A DNA stretch of 64,000 nucleotides from Arenibacter sp040216555 (GTDB taxonomy: Bacteria > Bacteroidota > Bacteroidia > Flavobacteriales > Flavobacteriaceae), in contig JAVJOW010000032.1 in NCBI GenBank assembly GCA_040216555.1, forward strand, positions 1 through 64,000. Reading direction: 5' to 3'. The position numbers and the translations under genes are program-made. Each line of letters starts with the position of its first letter. Position 1 is the stretch's first letter. Below the pieces are notes generated by a model, which ran no database searches, was not told where the DNA came from, and worked only from the letters and a program-made list of their open reading frames with translations. Positions 1 through 8,987 of this stretch are shown piece after piece.

Positions 1-433
1 CTCAACTTTAGGACTTAAAACCAATCGACGGTAGTTGGTAGAACAAACCAAATGATAGAGCAACAACGAAACGTTGTGGCTCTTATGTATATGGGTGCTT
101 GAGCTCACGCTCAAGATTACTGCTTTTTTTCGTGCGAGGCAAGCCTCGGGGTATTTACCCCTCTAGAATAAAAAAAGCCATCATTTCTGATGGCTTTCCT
201 TGGATATTGCACCCTTGTAATGGACATTTTATACAACCGACTAAATCACAGTTGTAGATCAAAGCTCCAAAAAATGCGTAAAAAGAAGGCGGTGGTTGTT
301 ATATGTATGAGGGGTGGTATTATTTCTCCGCGACTTAAACATTTATGATCCCTATTGGATCATAAATGAAAATTTACCTGATTAAAGTACCTTTTTTAAA
401 ATGGCGAGAACCATACGATGAATATAACGTATA
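1..433. other. gene-free left edge with hairpins
   Basis: No convincing gene is seen. The stretch carries a row of short inverted repeats: CTTGAG/CTCAAG near 94-115, CGAGGC-AA-GCCTCG near 135-148, GGGGTA-TT-TACCCC near 148-161, and the terminator-like hairpin at 174-197. The run of hairpins suggests the end of a transcription unit lying to the left of the window or entering from the right on the minus strand. Confidence 0.5.
171..197 (-). terminator. terminator-like hairpin
   Basis: A perfect 10-bp stem, AAAGCCATCA (174-183) with TGATGGCTTT (188-197), has a 4-nt loop. Read on the minus strand the stem is followed by a run of seven T, as in a rho-independent terminator. No minus-strand gene is seen immediately to its right, so the transcript it ends is unknown. 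Confidence 0.5.
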
Positions 434-991
434 ATGAATTTACCATTTAAATTAATGTTTATGAAAAGTATTCAAAGTATACCTTCCACTTTTTATTACT
501 CCGGAAAAGGCCAATTATCTATTTATGGCAAGAAGTCTTTCTCTAGGCAACCTATTATTTTAGGTGTTCCGATCAAAAGTAGTCTGAACCATGATGGCAG
601 TTTTTCGATTTCCCTGGTCGGAAAGGATTTCATTTTTGAATCTTCGACGGCAAGACAAAATCTCAGATACGGATTTGGCATTGGATTCAGCGCTTTTAAT
701 GAACTCGAATTTTTCAATGGTAGCGTAATGGACGATTTCAACTTCAAGGACCTGACCCAGTCATTAAGCACTTTCATTGTGGGCGGGGATTTGATTTCCC
801 TCCATAAGTCCAAGAAGGTGTCGTTTATAGGTAACCTGAAAATGATAGATGGACTAATCTACCTGAACACAACCTTTACTTTAAGCAATACCGTATCAGA
901 ACAATCAGACCAAGCGCCTCGGGAGTTTGGAAGCAAATGCAACCTAATAGAACTTATGGTCGAAACCCAGCTGGCAATCGCTGACTCCTAA
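434..991 (+). CDS. hypothetical protein
   Basis: A 185-residue protein that I do not recognise. It starts at an ATG; further in-frame methionines at residues 8 and 10 could be the true start. Alternating polar and hydrophobic stretches (residues about 25-75 and 125-150) suggest a mostly beta structure. No lipobox, clear signal peptide or catalytic motif is visible. It stands alone: hairpins lie upstream and the next gene converges from the other strand. Codon use looks like that of the neighbours, which is the main reason to accept it as a gene. Confidence 0.5.
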   Translation: MNLPFKLMFMKSIQSIPSTFYYSGKGQLSIYGKKSFSRQPIILGVPIKSSLNHDGSFSISLVGKDFIFESSTARQNLRYGFGIGFSAFNELEFFNGSVMDDFNFKDLTQSLSTFIVGGDLISLHKSKKVSFIGNLKMIDGLIYLNTTFTLSNTVSEQSDQAPREFGSKCNLIELMVETQLAIADS

Positions 992-1157
992 TTTGGGTAC
1001 TTTCCTATCACCACTTTTGTCAAAACAGATAAGTAAACTGGGAAACTTAGATATTTTTTTTAATTCCCAAATTTACTTCTGATACATTTTTAGTATTTAA
1101 AATTCCACTTCAAATTTGAAGTAGTTGTCATGTTGTTTCCCTGCTTTTATAAAACCA

Positions 1158-2213
1158 TTATGGGCACACCTGTTTAAACTTGATTTCATTCTCGCCTTTC
1201 TCAATTTTTATACGAGTGCCGTCATCCTCCAAATTAATTTCATGTAAACGCCAGTCATTGTTAAAATCCGTTAATGAATCCATGGTAAGGTTCAATGTTA
1301 GACTACCATTGAGCGAGGTAATGGACCAATTTCCAGAATAATTGTTTCCCGCATCCTCTGCAGAAATGGTGCCATCACCATTAAATATGAAAACATATGA
1401 ACTATAATTTGCTGTCAAATTTTGATCGTTGTATTCAAATTCTTCAACCATCCATCTACAGCTGATCAATAATTCCCTAAAGTCCGTTTCATCGCCATCA
1501 TCATCATTGTAATCATAATCATCGTCCTCATCGCAATCATCCTTCGCCGCCTCAACAACGCTCTCCAAATCAATTAAATCATTAATTATGATAACCGTTC
1601 CATCAGACAATGTAAGACTAATAGGAAATTCTACGTTGACGATCAGGTTATCATTCAAACCTACAATAAAGCCATATAGTTCCCTATCCGTAGTAATTAC
1701 TGCCCTACTGGTCAATTCCGTAATTTTATTATATACCGAGGCGGAGATAGGGTAAACAAAATCGACACACTCAATATCATCATCTTCAACGTTCTCCCCG
1801 CTACATGCGCTTGCCAAGGCATTCAACACTTCCTGGGAATTGACCTGTGTTTCTAAATAATCAATACCCCGAACTGTAATGGGATATTGGATAATCAAGA
1901 CATCCTGGTCAGAATTCGAGGTATCAAAAATGGTTTCAATTTGATCATAATCTGCCACAGATGAGATTGTAATCTCTTGTCCGTTCGCCGTAACAGTTAT
2001 TGGAAGTTGAACATTATAACAGTTTGCATTATCAATGATATTATCATAAGAACCATCGTTCATCGAGGTACGCAACATTAAATTCGCAATGCTGGAGTTG
2101 GCCTCAAGATTCTTCTCATTAGGAGCCTCAATCAATTCATAACCCTCCTTTCTGCAAGATGCAAATAGCAGAAAGACAAGTATAAAATAAAACACTCGGA
2201 ATGTATTTTTCAA
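1158..2213 (-). CDS. acidic secreted lipoprotein
   Basis: A predicted lipoprotein. A short signal sequence runs into the lipobox LLFASC, whose Cys would be lipidated. No ATG precedes this signal. I chose the TTG at 2213 because it gives a compact signal peptide beginning MKNTFRVFYF; a longer form from a TTG at 2264 is possible. The mature part has two repeated beta-rich modules, each containing a 'YPI/FPI' strand followed by 'NxLxSACS' or 'AAKDDCD', then a very acidic linker (Asp/Glu run around residues 230-245 of the short form) and a C-terminal lipocalin-like module. The acidic linker could bind cations. It is divergent from the ECF sigma gene at 2323, so it may belong to that regulon; this is inference from position only. 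Confidence 0.75.
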   Translation of the reverse strand: MKNTFRVFYFILVFLLFASCRKEGYELIEAPNEKNLEANSSIANLMLRTSMNDGSYDNIIDNANCYNVQLPITVTANGQEITISSVADYDQIETIFDTSNSDQDVLIIQYPITVRGIDYLETQVNSQEVLNALASACSGENVEDDDIECVDFVYPISASVYNKITELTSRAVITTDRELYGFIVGLNDNLIVNVEFPISLTLSDGTVIIINDLIDLESVVEAAKDDCDEDDDYDYNDDDGDETDFRELLISCRWMVEEFEYNDQNLTANYSSYVFIFNGDGTISAEDAGNNYSGNWSITSLNGSLTLNLTMDSLTDFNNDWRLHEINLEDDGTRIKIEKGENEIKFKQVCP

Positions 2214-2322
2214 TGTTTCTATGTTTAATTTGATTCCCTTTATTATAACAACTAACTTAAGCAAATTACCCAGCTAACACTATTTTTCATACATTTATTC
2301 GATAAATTAACCCAAGTTATTT

Positions 2323-2841
2323 ATGCCCAAGGAACTTAGTAATAATGTATGCGATGAGGAAATGTTCTCCAGTATTTACAATAAATTCTCTAACGACCTC
2401 TTAGGGTTTTTATATTACAAATTCAATGGGCGGATCGACTGCCACGATAAAATGCAAGATGCTTTTATTAAACTTTGGGACCATTGTAAATCGGTGACTC
2501 CGGGAAAGGCAAAGGCTTTTTTATTTAAGGTGGCAAGCAATATGATGCTCAATGAATTAAAGCATGAGAAAGTGGTGTTGCGTTATACACAACACAAACC
2601 AACGGAAGTCACTAATGAGACTCCTGAATTTTTGATGGAGGAAGAGGAGTTTCTGAAGAAATATCAAGCAGCCTTGGCCACTTTGACCGAAAATCAACGG
2701 GTAGCTTTTTTATTGTTCAAGGCAGAGGGAAAAAGGCAGAAAGAAATTTCCGAAATATTGGGCGTCAGCATAAGGGTGGTTGAAAGTAGAATTTTTAATG
2801 CCTACAAAAAATTGAAGGGCGCCATAGAGGAGTTCGACTAA
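2323..2841 (+). CDS. ECF RNA polymerase sigma factor
   Basis: An ECF (group 4) sigma factor of the Bacteroidetes type, 172 residues. Region 2 is visible at about residues 18-85 (FSNDLLGFLYYKF, then 'DAFIKLW'). Region 4 with its helix-turn-helix is at about 120-165 ('LTENQRVAFLLFKAEGK', 'QKEISEILGVSIRVVESRI'). It would direct RNA polymerase to a small regulon when released by its anti-sigma factor. The next gene, 45 nt downstream, encodes a FecR-type anti-sigma factor, followed by a TonB receptor: the usual cell-surface signalling trio. Confidence 0.92.
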   Translation: MPKELSNNVCDEEMFSSIYNKFSNDLLGFLYYKFNGRIDCHDKMQDAFIKLWDHCKSVTPGKAKAFLFKVASNMMLNELKHEKVVLRYTQHKPTEVTNETPEFLMEEEEFLKKYQAALATLTENQRVAFLLFKAEGKRQKEISEILGVSIRVVESRIFNAYKKLKGAIEEFD

Positions 2842-2886
2842 ATCTTCGCGTATAATGCGACCTATAGTTGTTCTATTGTTGTAAAG

Positions 2887-3804
2887 ATGAAGAATATGGA
2901 TAAAGATTACCTCATAAAAAAATGGTTGACCAATACCCTGACAGACGATGAATGGGAGCTGTTTAGGAAACAGGACGACTATGATCTACACCAAAAATTG
3001 AGCGAAAAGGCCAAGAATTTTAAGGCTTCCGACTTTGTATCCCCTGCCAATTTTAAAACTTTGAAGAATAAATTGGCGTCAAGGCCATCGCCCTCCAGGC
3101 CAATTAACCGGTATAGGGCATTAATGGGCATCGCTGCAATGTTTGTATTAACCTTAGGCATTTACTTTACCTTCTTTGCCAATAACTTGACCCATGTAGT
3201 AACCTTGGCAGGTGAGAAAACGGTCACCATACTCCCAGATGCTTCAGAGGTAAGGCTCAATGCGGTTTCAGAAATTGAATTCAATCAAGAAAAATGGCAA
3301 AGCAAGCGAGAACTTATGCTTAAGGGAGAGGCCTATTTTAAAGTGTCGAAGGGATCGCTTTTTGACGTAATCACAGATGTTGGCAAAATAAGTGTATTGG
3401 GCACGCAGTTTAATGTAAAGAACCGTCAAGGATACTTTGAAGTGGTGTGCTATGAAGGTAGCGTGGGGGTAACTTATAAAGATACCGTGAAAAAACTATA
3501 TCCTGGAAATGTATTTCGGGTACTCCATGGGGAAGTATCCATGGATACCATTGATAATATACAACCCCATTGGCTACAAAATATAAGTAATTTTATACAA
3601 GTTCCATTTTTTGAGGTAGTCCAAGAACTTGAAAGACAGTATAATGTAAAAGTAGATACCAAAGCTGTAAATACAAATCGAATCTTTAAAGGAGGTTTTG
3701 TACATGGAGACCTAGAAAAAGCATTGGAATCAATAACCAAACCTTTGGGACTAACGTATATAATACAGAATCAAAACAGCGTTGTATTGAAAAATAGTGA
3801 GTAA
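2887..3804 (+). CDS. FecR-family anti-sigma factor
   Basis: A 305-residue inner-membrane anti-sigma/signal-transfer protein. It has a cytoplasmic N-terminal segment (residues 1-75) with the 'LIKKWLTNTLTDDEW' motif common in the family, one membrane helix at about 80-100, a periplasmic FecR domain at about 105-200 ('GEKTVTILPDASEVRLNA'), and a C-terminal DUF4974-like/STN-like domain at about 230-300. It should hold the sigma factor encoded upstream and receive a signal from the N-terminal domain of the downstream receptor. It overlaps that receptor gene by 8 nt, indicating co-translation. Confidence 0.92.
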   Translation: MKNMDKDYLIKKWLTNTLTDDEWELFRKQDDYDLHQKLSEKAKNFKASDFVSPANFKTLKNKLASRPSPSRPINRYRALMGIAAMFVLTLGIYFTFFANNLTHVVTLAGEKTVTILPDASEVRLNAVSEIEFNQEKWQSKRELMLKGEAYFKVSKGSLFDVITDVGKISVLGTQFNVKNRQGYFEVVCYEGSVGVTYKDTVKKLYPGNVFRVLHGEVSMDTIDNIQPHWLQNISNFIQVPFFEVVQELERQYNVKVDTKAVNTNRIFKGGFVHGDLEKALESITKPLGLTYIIQNQNSVVLKNSE

Positions 3805-6307
3805 TTGCAAATTTCTTGTCTTTTTCATCCTTCTCCCAATTGGATTGTTTTTACAGGCCCAAAATAAGGAGGAGAAGTTATCTCTTGACCAAGTTTTAAC
3901 CCACTTGGAGAATCGTTATCATTATCAATTTAACTATGCCTTGGAAACAACGGAACATATTTCCGTTCCAGTTCCCCCAAAGCAGTGGGGAATTACAAAG
4001 GCGATACTTTACTTGGAAGAAAAAACAGGCCTAAAATTTACGATCCTATCCAATAATTTTATTTCCATTGAACCTCGGGAAGCCTTTGTCATTTGCGGGT
4101 ATATTAAGGATGTCTTGACTAATGAGCCGATCACCGCTGCCACCATTCAAAGTGGTTCCAATTCTACTATCAGCGATGAGCTAGGTTATTTTGAACTTAC
4201 CATTAGCAATCCCAAAGAAGATCTTCAAATTCGGCATTTGGGCTATAAATCGAAGAATATGGCCATTGCCCAACTTAAATTAGGGTTGTGCGCCAATTTT
4301 TTATTGCACCAACATGAAGAACAACTCTCAGAAGTTGTCCTCACAAATTATTTGACCGAAGGCATCAACAAAATGAGCGATGGCTCGTTTCTCATAAATT
4401 TTTCGGACTTCGGCATACTCCCTGGATTAATAGAAGCGGATGTCCTGCAAACCGTGCAGGCATTGCCGGGAGTACAAAGCATCAACGAGACTGTTTCCGA
4501 CATAAATATTAGAGGCGGCACCAATGACCAAAACCTTTTGGTTTGGGATGGCATAAAAATGTATCAATCCGGGCACTTTTTTGGATTGATTTCCATTTAC
4601 AACCCTATGATTACGCACCATGCCAATTTAATTAAGAATGGCAGTCGCGTAGATTTGACCGACGGAGTCTCCGGCACTATCGTCATGGGTACCGATAATA
4701 CCATTAATACTGAATTTAAGGGAAGTTTAGGAATAAACTTTATCAATGCAAATGGATTTGTGGACCTTCCCTTGGGAAAGGGATCATCATTGCAGCTTGC
4801 CGCAAGGAAATCCTTGAGTAATTATATAGAAACCCCTACCTACAATACCTATTCCGATAGAATATTACAAGGTACCGAATTACAGTCTGGCGCAAACAAA
4901 GAACAGAATTCAAATATTGAGTTTGATTTCCATGATGTTAGTCTGCGATGGCTGTGGCAAATTGGAGATAAGAATAGGTTAAGGATGAATTTCCTAAACG
5001 TTCGAAACGAATTTGATTTTAGTGAAAAAAGCTTACAAGATCCTACTCAGCTATCCAAGGCCAGTAGCTTGTTTCAAAACAGTTGGGCCGGCGGATTATA
5101 TTTTGAGCGTACTTGGGGCAAAAAATTCAAATCCGAACTTCAGATTTATGAGTCAGATTATAACCTAAAGGCCATTAATTCAAACTTAGTTGATGAGCAA
5201 CGAATCCTACAGGAAAACCAGGTATCCGAAAGCGGAATAAAAGTCAATAATTTCCATACCTTGAACGACCGTTGGATGCTGCTCAATGGGTATCAATACA
5301 CCGAAACGCAGATTATGAATTTGGACTTTGTGGAAGATCCATTGTACAGATTAAAGGTAACCGAGGTATTAAGGGCCCATGCTGTTTATTCACAGCTTGA
5401 ATTTGCTTCCAAGAATCATAAATCAAAAATAAATGCAGGATTACGCCTGGATTATGTGGATAAGTTCAACAAAACTCTTATGGAGCCCAGGGTAAGTTAT
5501 AATCAAAATTTCCTCGGTCATTTTACAGTCGAAGTATTGGGAGAGCTCAAACATCAATTAACTTCGCAGGTCATTAATTTTCAGAACGATTTTTTAGGGA
5601 TAGAAAAACGCCGTTGGCAATTGGCCAATGACCAGGATTTTCCCATTATTAGAAGCAGCCAAGTTTCTTTGGGACTCCATTATAACAGAAAGGGCTGGTT
5701 GATCAGTGGGGAAGGATATTACAAATATGTTAAAGGTATTACCGCACAAGGACAAGGTTTTCAAAACCAGTACGAATATGCCAGTGCAAAAGGGCGATAT
5801 GAGGCCCTGGGTTTGGACTTTTTAATACGTAAAAAATGGAATGATATCGACACTTGGTTGAGCTATTCCAATATGGAAAACCATTATTCATTCGACTCGT
5901 TTTCAGAGGGTTGGTTTCCTAACAATCTGGAAATCTATAATTCCATAACCTTCGGATCTTCCCTTACCTTAAAGGATTATAAAGTTGCCTTAGGGTGTAC
6001 TTGGCATTCCGGCAGGCCTACGACAAGCCCTGTAAGTGGAAACGAAATTGTGGATCAAACCATTAATTTTGAGTCGGCAAATAGTAGCCAATTGGATGAT
6101 TATTTCAGAATAGATCTGTCCTCAACCTATAAATTTGACTTCTCCGATCGGGTACATGCTGATCTTGGCATATCTATCTGGAACCTCTCAAATCGTAAAA
6201 ACAGCATTAGTAACTACTATAGAATTAATAATGAGGGATCTGTTCAGGAGGACATAAAAATGGCCTTAAAATTAACTCCCAACTTTAGTTTTAGGGTTTC
6301 CTTTTAA
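3797..6307 (+). CDS. TonB-dependent receptor, signalling type
   Basis: An outer-membrane TonB-dependent receptor of 836 residues with a GTG start. Order of parts: signal peptide ending 'LFLQAQ' (1-22); a secretin/TonB short N-terminal (STN) domain at about 25-75, which contacts FecR in such systems; a carboxypeptidase-regulatory-like beta-sandwich at about 95-180; a plug domain at about 205-310 containing 'NIRGGTNDQNLLVWDGI'; then a beta-barrel ending in Phe. No SusD partner follows, so this looks more like a FecA-type or scavenger receptor than a SusCD glycan importer. Its substrate cannot be read from the sequence. Confidence 0.9.
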   Translation: MSNCKFLVFFILLPIGLFLQAQNKEEKLSLDQVLTHLENRYHYQFNYALETTEHISVPVPPKQWGITKAILYLEEKTGLKFTILSNNFISIEPREAFVICGYIKDVLTNEPITAATIQSGSNSTISDELGYFELTISNPKEDLQIRHLGYKSKNMAIAQLKLGLCANFLLHQHEEQLSEVVLTNYLTEGINKMSDGSFLINFSDFGILPGLIEADVLQTVQALPGVQSINETVSDINIRGGTNDQNLLVWDGIKMYQSGHFFGLISIYNPMITHHANLIKNGSRVDLTDGVSGTIVMGTDNTINTEFKGSLGINFINANGFVDLPLGKGSSLQLAARKSLSNYIETPTYNTYSDRILQGTELQSGANKEQNSNIEFDFHDVSLRWLWQIGDKNRLRMNFLNVRNEFDFSEKSLQDPTQLSKASSLFQNSWAGGLYFERTWGKKFKSELQIYESDYNLKAINSNLVDEQRILQENQVSESGIKVNNFHTLNDRWMLLNGYQYTETQIMNLDFVEDPLYRLKVTEVLRAHAVYSQLEFASKNHKSKINAGLRLDYVDKFNKTLMEPRVSYNQNFLGHFTVEVLGELKHQLTSQVINFQNDFLGIEKRRWQLANDQDFPIIRSSQVSLGLHYNRKGWLISGEGYYKYVKGITAQGQGFQNQYEYASAKGRYEALGLDFLIRKKWNDIDTWLSYSNMENHYSFDSFSEGWFPNNLEIYNSITFGSSLTLKDYKVALGCTWHSGRPTTSPVSGNEIVDQTINFESANSSQLDDYFRIDLSSTYKFDFSDRVHADLGISIWNLSNRKNSISNYYRINNEGSVQEDIKMALKLTPNFSFRVSF

Positions 6308-6820
6308 TTTGTGAACCTTTGCTTCGTTCCCTTTGGAATATCATTTAAGAACGGTTATAAAACCAGCAAATTTAACTATTCCCCAAAACACTCCCGCGAA
6401 TTAGACAAAAGCGGCTATTCCATTTTTAACTCGATGAAATACAGGATATCTTCGCTGTATAATATCTGTACCTTTTAGAATAAACATCCAAATCATTCTA
6501 GTATTTCATCGAATAATTTAAAAAAAGGGCATTATTCAGGTAATCTGTCCGCGTAATATGGGCTGCACAGTTGTTTAGTCAATAGTGAGGAAGTCGTTGG
6601 CATTAAAATTTGAGGATTCCATGTTACATTTTAAAAAAAACCTGAGTATCGGTTCTACTGGAGCAATTGAAATTTTAGCAATGACCAAGTTAAAAAATGT
6701 AAAAATAGGCGCATTTATAGTTGATGTTGCAGCATTTAGAATTTAATCATTCTGGATATTCATCTTGGTTTGGACTCACTTATTTATTTGGAACATTGTT
6801 TAAACTTAAAATAAGAATTA
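6308..6820. other. long intergenic region with distant inverted repeat
   Basis: About 510 bases without a convincing gene between the receptor and the cytochrome cluster. It contains a perfect 12-bp inverted repeat, TCGATGAAATAC at 6431-6442 and GTATTTCATCGA at 6501-6512, with 58 nt between the arms. A 41-codon open frame at 6621-6746 has no support. The promoter for the downstream cluster should lie here, but no exact TAnnTTTG element was found close to the first gene. Confidence 0.55.
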
Positions 6821-7648
6821 TTGAATAAGTCGGTGCATAGGGTATATATAGGTACTATGGTGGTCATTACGATTATGGTCACCTTTTATCTGTTCTATAC
6901 AGGTTTTACGTATTACAATACCGCCTTGGAGGAACGGTTTTATCATCCACGGCACAATTGGTTCAAGTCCAGCGGAATTTATGGTCAAGGTCTTGGGGTT
7001 ATTGGTACGTTAATGATTCTAATTGGTGTAGTACTATACATAGCTCGGAAACGGTACAATTTTCTCGCCAAGCAAATTAGGTTAAAGTACTTATTGGAGT
7101 TCCATATTTTCCTGTGTACGCTAGGTCCAATTTTGGTCTTGTTCCATACCGCCTTTAAGTTCGGCGGAATAGTTTCAGTGGCCTTCTGGAGTATGGTCGC
7201 CGTGGTTTTGAGCGGGGTTGCCGGCAGATTTATTTACAATCAGATTCCAAAAACGATAGAGGGTAGGATTATGAGTATGAACGAGGTCAAAGAAATGAAA
7301 ACCGATTTGGCAGTAGTCCTACATCAAAAGTATAAACTTGAATCCAATACCATAGAAATAGTCACCAATTTAATTCGTACAGAAAACGATGTGGATGACA
7401 AGAAAACCCTAGGGTATCTCAGAAGAGTATTGGGTCGTAAGGATCTGCCCAAGGTTGAGCGAAATTCAATCCTAAAAATGGTCAAACACGAAATGAGCCT
7501 GTCTAAAAAGATTGCCCGCTTGCAGACGATGCAAAAACTTTTTAAATATTGGCATGTAGCACATATGCCATTTGCTTTGATCATGTTGGTGGTGGTTGTT
7601 ATTCACGTGGCAGTGACGGTGGCCTTTGGTTATAAATGGATATTCTGA
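6821..7648 (+). CDS. membrane protein, probable b-type cytochrome
   Basis: A 275-residue integral membrane protein with five predicted helices: about 9-29, 55-75, 92-110, 117-139 and 250-272. A basic, probably cytoplasmic loop of about 100 residues lies between helices 4 and 5. Histidines in or next to helices (H95, H109, H245, H248, H262) are placed as haem b ligands would be. The start is a TTG; no better ATG exists before the first helix. It overlaps the Fe-S/FAD gene at its 3' end and heads the multihaem cytochrome operon, so I infer it passes electrons between the quinone pool or the Fe-S/FAD protein and the periplasmic cytochromes. Family membership is not certain; the haem ligands are inferred. 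Confidence 0.65.
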   Translation: MNKSVHRVYIGTMVVITIMVTFYLFYTGFTYYNTALEERFYHPRHNWFKSSGIYGQGLGVIGTLMILIGVVLYIARKRYNFLAKQIRLKYLLEFHIFLCTLGPILVLFHTAFKFGGIVSVAFWSMVAVVLSGVAGRFIYNQIPKTIEGRIMSMNEVKEMKTDLAVVLHQKYKLESNTIEIVTNLIRTENDVDDKKTLGYLRRVLGRKDLPKVERNSILKMVKHEMSLSKKIARLQTMQKLFKYWHVAHMPFALIMLVVVVIHVAVTVAFGYKWIF

Positions 7649-8982
7649 TGAACGAAGTACTCTTAGAAAAAATTATTACGTATGGCATAGTATTTTTACT
7701 GTGTGGGTCCATTCTTTACTTTTATCTGCGCAAAAAAAAGGTAAAATCGACCAAAACAAAGATTAAGGTTGAAATCGCGAAAGAAGAAGGTCTTTACGAG
7801 CCGGTTTCTCTGTATCCCCATATTGATCTTGGCACCTGTATCGGAAGTGGGGCATGTATTACGGCCTGCCCGGAAAAAGATATACTGGGTATTGTTGACG
7901 GGGTTGCCACAGTAATCAATACTTCCAATTGCATCGGGCATGGTGCTTGTTTCCATGCATGTCCTGTTGAGGCCATAACCCTACGTATTGGCACAGAATC
8001 CAGAGGGGTAGATCTTCCCCACGTAAGCGAAGATTACGAAACCAATATTAAGGGCATGTACATAGCTGGGGAACTTGGGGGTATGGGACTTATTAAAAAC
8101 AGTGTGGAACAAGGCCAACAGGCCATGGAAAATATTGTAAAGAACAAAAAACCATCAAAAATAAATGTGCTGGATGTGGTCATCATCGGTGCCGGCCCCG
8201 CAGGAATTTCGGCAACCTTGGCCGCCAAGGAACACGGATTATCATCCATAACCCTAGAACAAGATTCCTTGGGCGGAACAGTATATACCTTCCCCAGGTC
8301 CAAAATTGTCATGACTTCTCCCATGGATTTGCCACTTTACGGCAAGGCCAAACTCTATGATACTTCCAAGGATGAATTGCTGCAGTTGTGGAAAAAAGTT
8401 ATCGAAGAACACGATCTGAAGATTATAGAAAATACTAAAGTGGAAAGCATTGTTCCAATAGAAGATGAAATATTCAAGATAAAAACCAATACGGGCGATG
8501 AATACCTTTGCAACCAAGTATTACTATCCATTGGTCGAAGGGGCACCCCTAGAAAACTGGACGTACCGGGAGAAGAATCACAAAAAGTGGCTTACCGCTT
8601 ATTGGAACCAGAGCAAATTTCAGATAAAAAAATAATTGTTGTTGGCGGAGGTGATTCGGCAATTGAATCCGCTTTGCTACTCAAAGATCACAACCAGGTT
8701 ATCCTTTCCTACAGAAAGGATAAATTCTCAAGATTAAAGCCCAAGAACAAGGACAAAATCGAGAAGGCTATAGCGGATAATTCCATACAGGTCCAATTTA
8801 ATTCCAACGTGGTGTCCATTGCCGACAAAAGCGTTTTGATGAAGATGGACGATGAAAGTATCGAAATCGAAAATGACTTGGTCTATATTTTTGCTGGAGG
8901 GGAATTGCCTACCAGTTTTTTACAGAACGCTGGGGTCCAAATAACAAAACGATACGGGCACATTATGAAAAAACACAAATAA
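7636..8982 (+). CDS. membrane-anchored Fe-S/FAD NAD(P)-type oxidoreductase
   Basis: A 448-residue flavoprotein. One N-terminal helix (about 12-30) anchors it in the membrane. Two ferredoxin-like motifs follow, CIGSGACITACP (C68, C74, C78) and CIGHGACFHACP (C99, C105, C109). In both, the usual second Cys is replaced (Ser71, His102). Next comes 'GMYIAGELGGMGL' at about 140-152, normally the C-terminal FAD motif of thioredoxin-reductase-like enzymes. Only then follow the FAD Rossmann motif GAGPAG (about 185-190) and the NAD(P) motif 'VVGGGDSAIES'. The FAD fold thus appears circularly arranged. It likely moves electrons between NAD(P)H, the Fe-S clusters and the membrane cytochrome. An alternative start at 7648 overlaps the previous stop as TGATG, indicating coupled translation. 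Confidence 0.85.
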   Translation: MDILMNEVLLEKIITYGIVFLLCGSILYFYLRKKKVKSTKTKIKVEIAKEEGLYEPVSLYPHIDLGTCIGSGACITACPEKDILGIVDGVATVINTSNCIGHGACFHACPVEAITLRIGTESRGVDLPHVSEDYETNIKGMYIAGELGGMGLIKNSVEQGQQAMENIVKNKKPSKINVLDVVIIGAGPAGISATLAAKEHGLSSITLEQDSLGGTVYTFPRSKIVMTSPMDLPLYGKAKLYDTSKDELLQLWKKVIEEHDLKIIENTKVESIVPIEDEIFKIKTNTGDEYLCNQVLLSIGRRGTPRKLDVPGEESQKVAYRLLEPEQISDKKIIVVGGGDSAIESALLLKDHNQVILSYRKDKFSRLKPKNKDKIEKAIADNSIQVQFNSNVVSIADKSVLMKMDDESIEIENDLVYIFAGGELPTSFLQNAGVQITKRYGHIMKKHK

Positions 8983-8987
8983 ATGGT

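Noticed and set aside
1..120. Possible tRNA fragment at the window start
   Set aside because: Some tRNA-like words are present, but no cloverleaf could be built and no similarity to the tRNA-Asn scars was found.
6621..6746. 41-codon open frame upstream of the cytochrome operon
   Set aside because: Short, no recognised motif, no promoter or ribosome site, and it lies in a gene-poor leader region.
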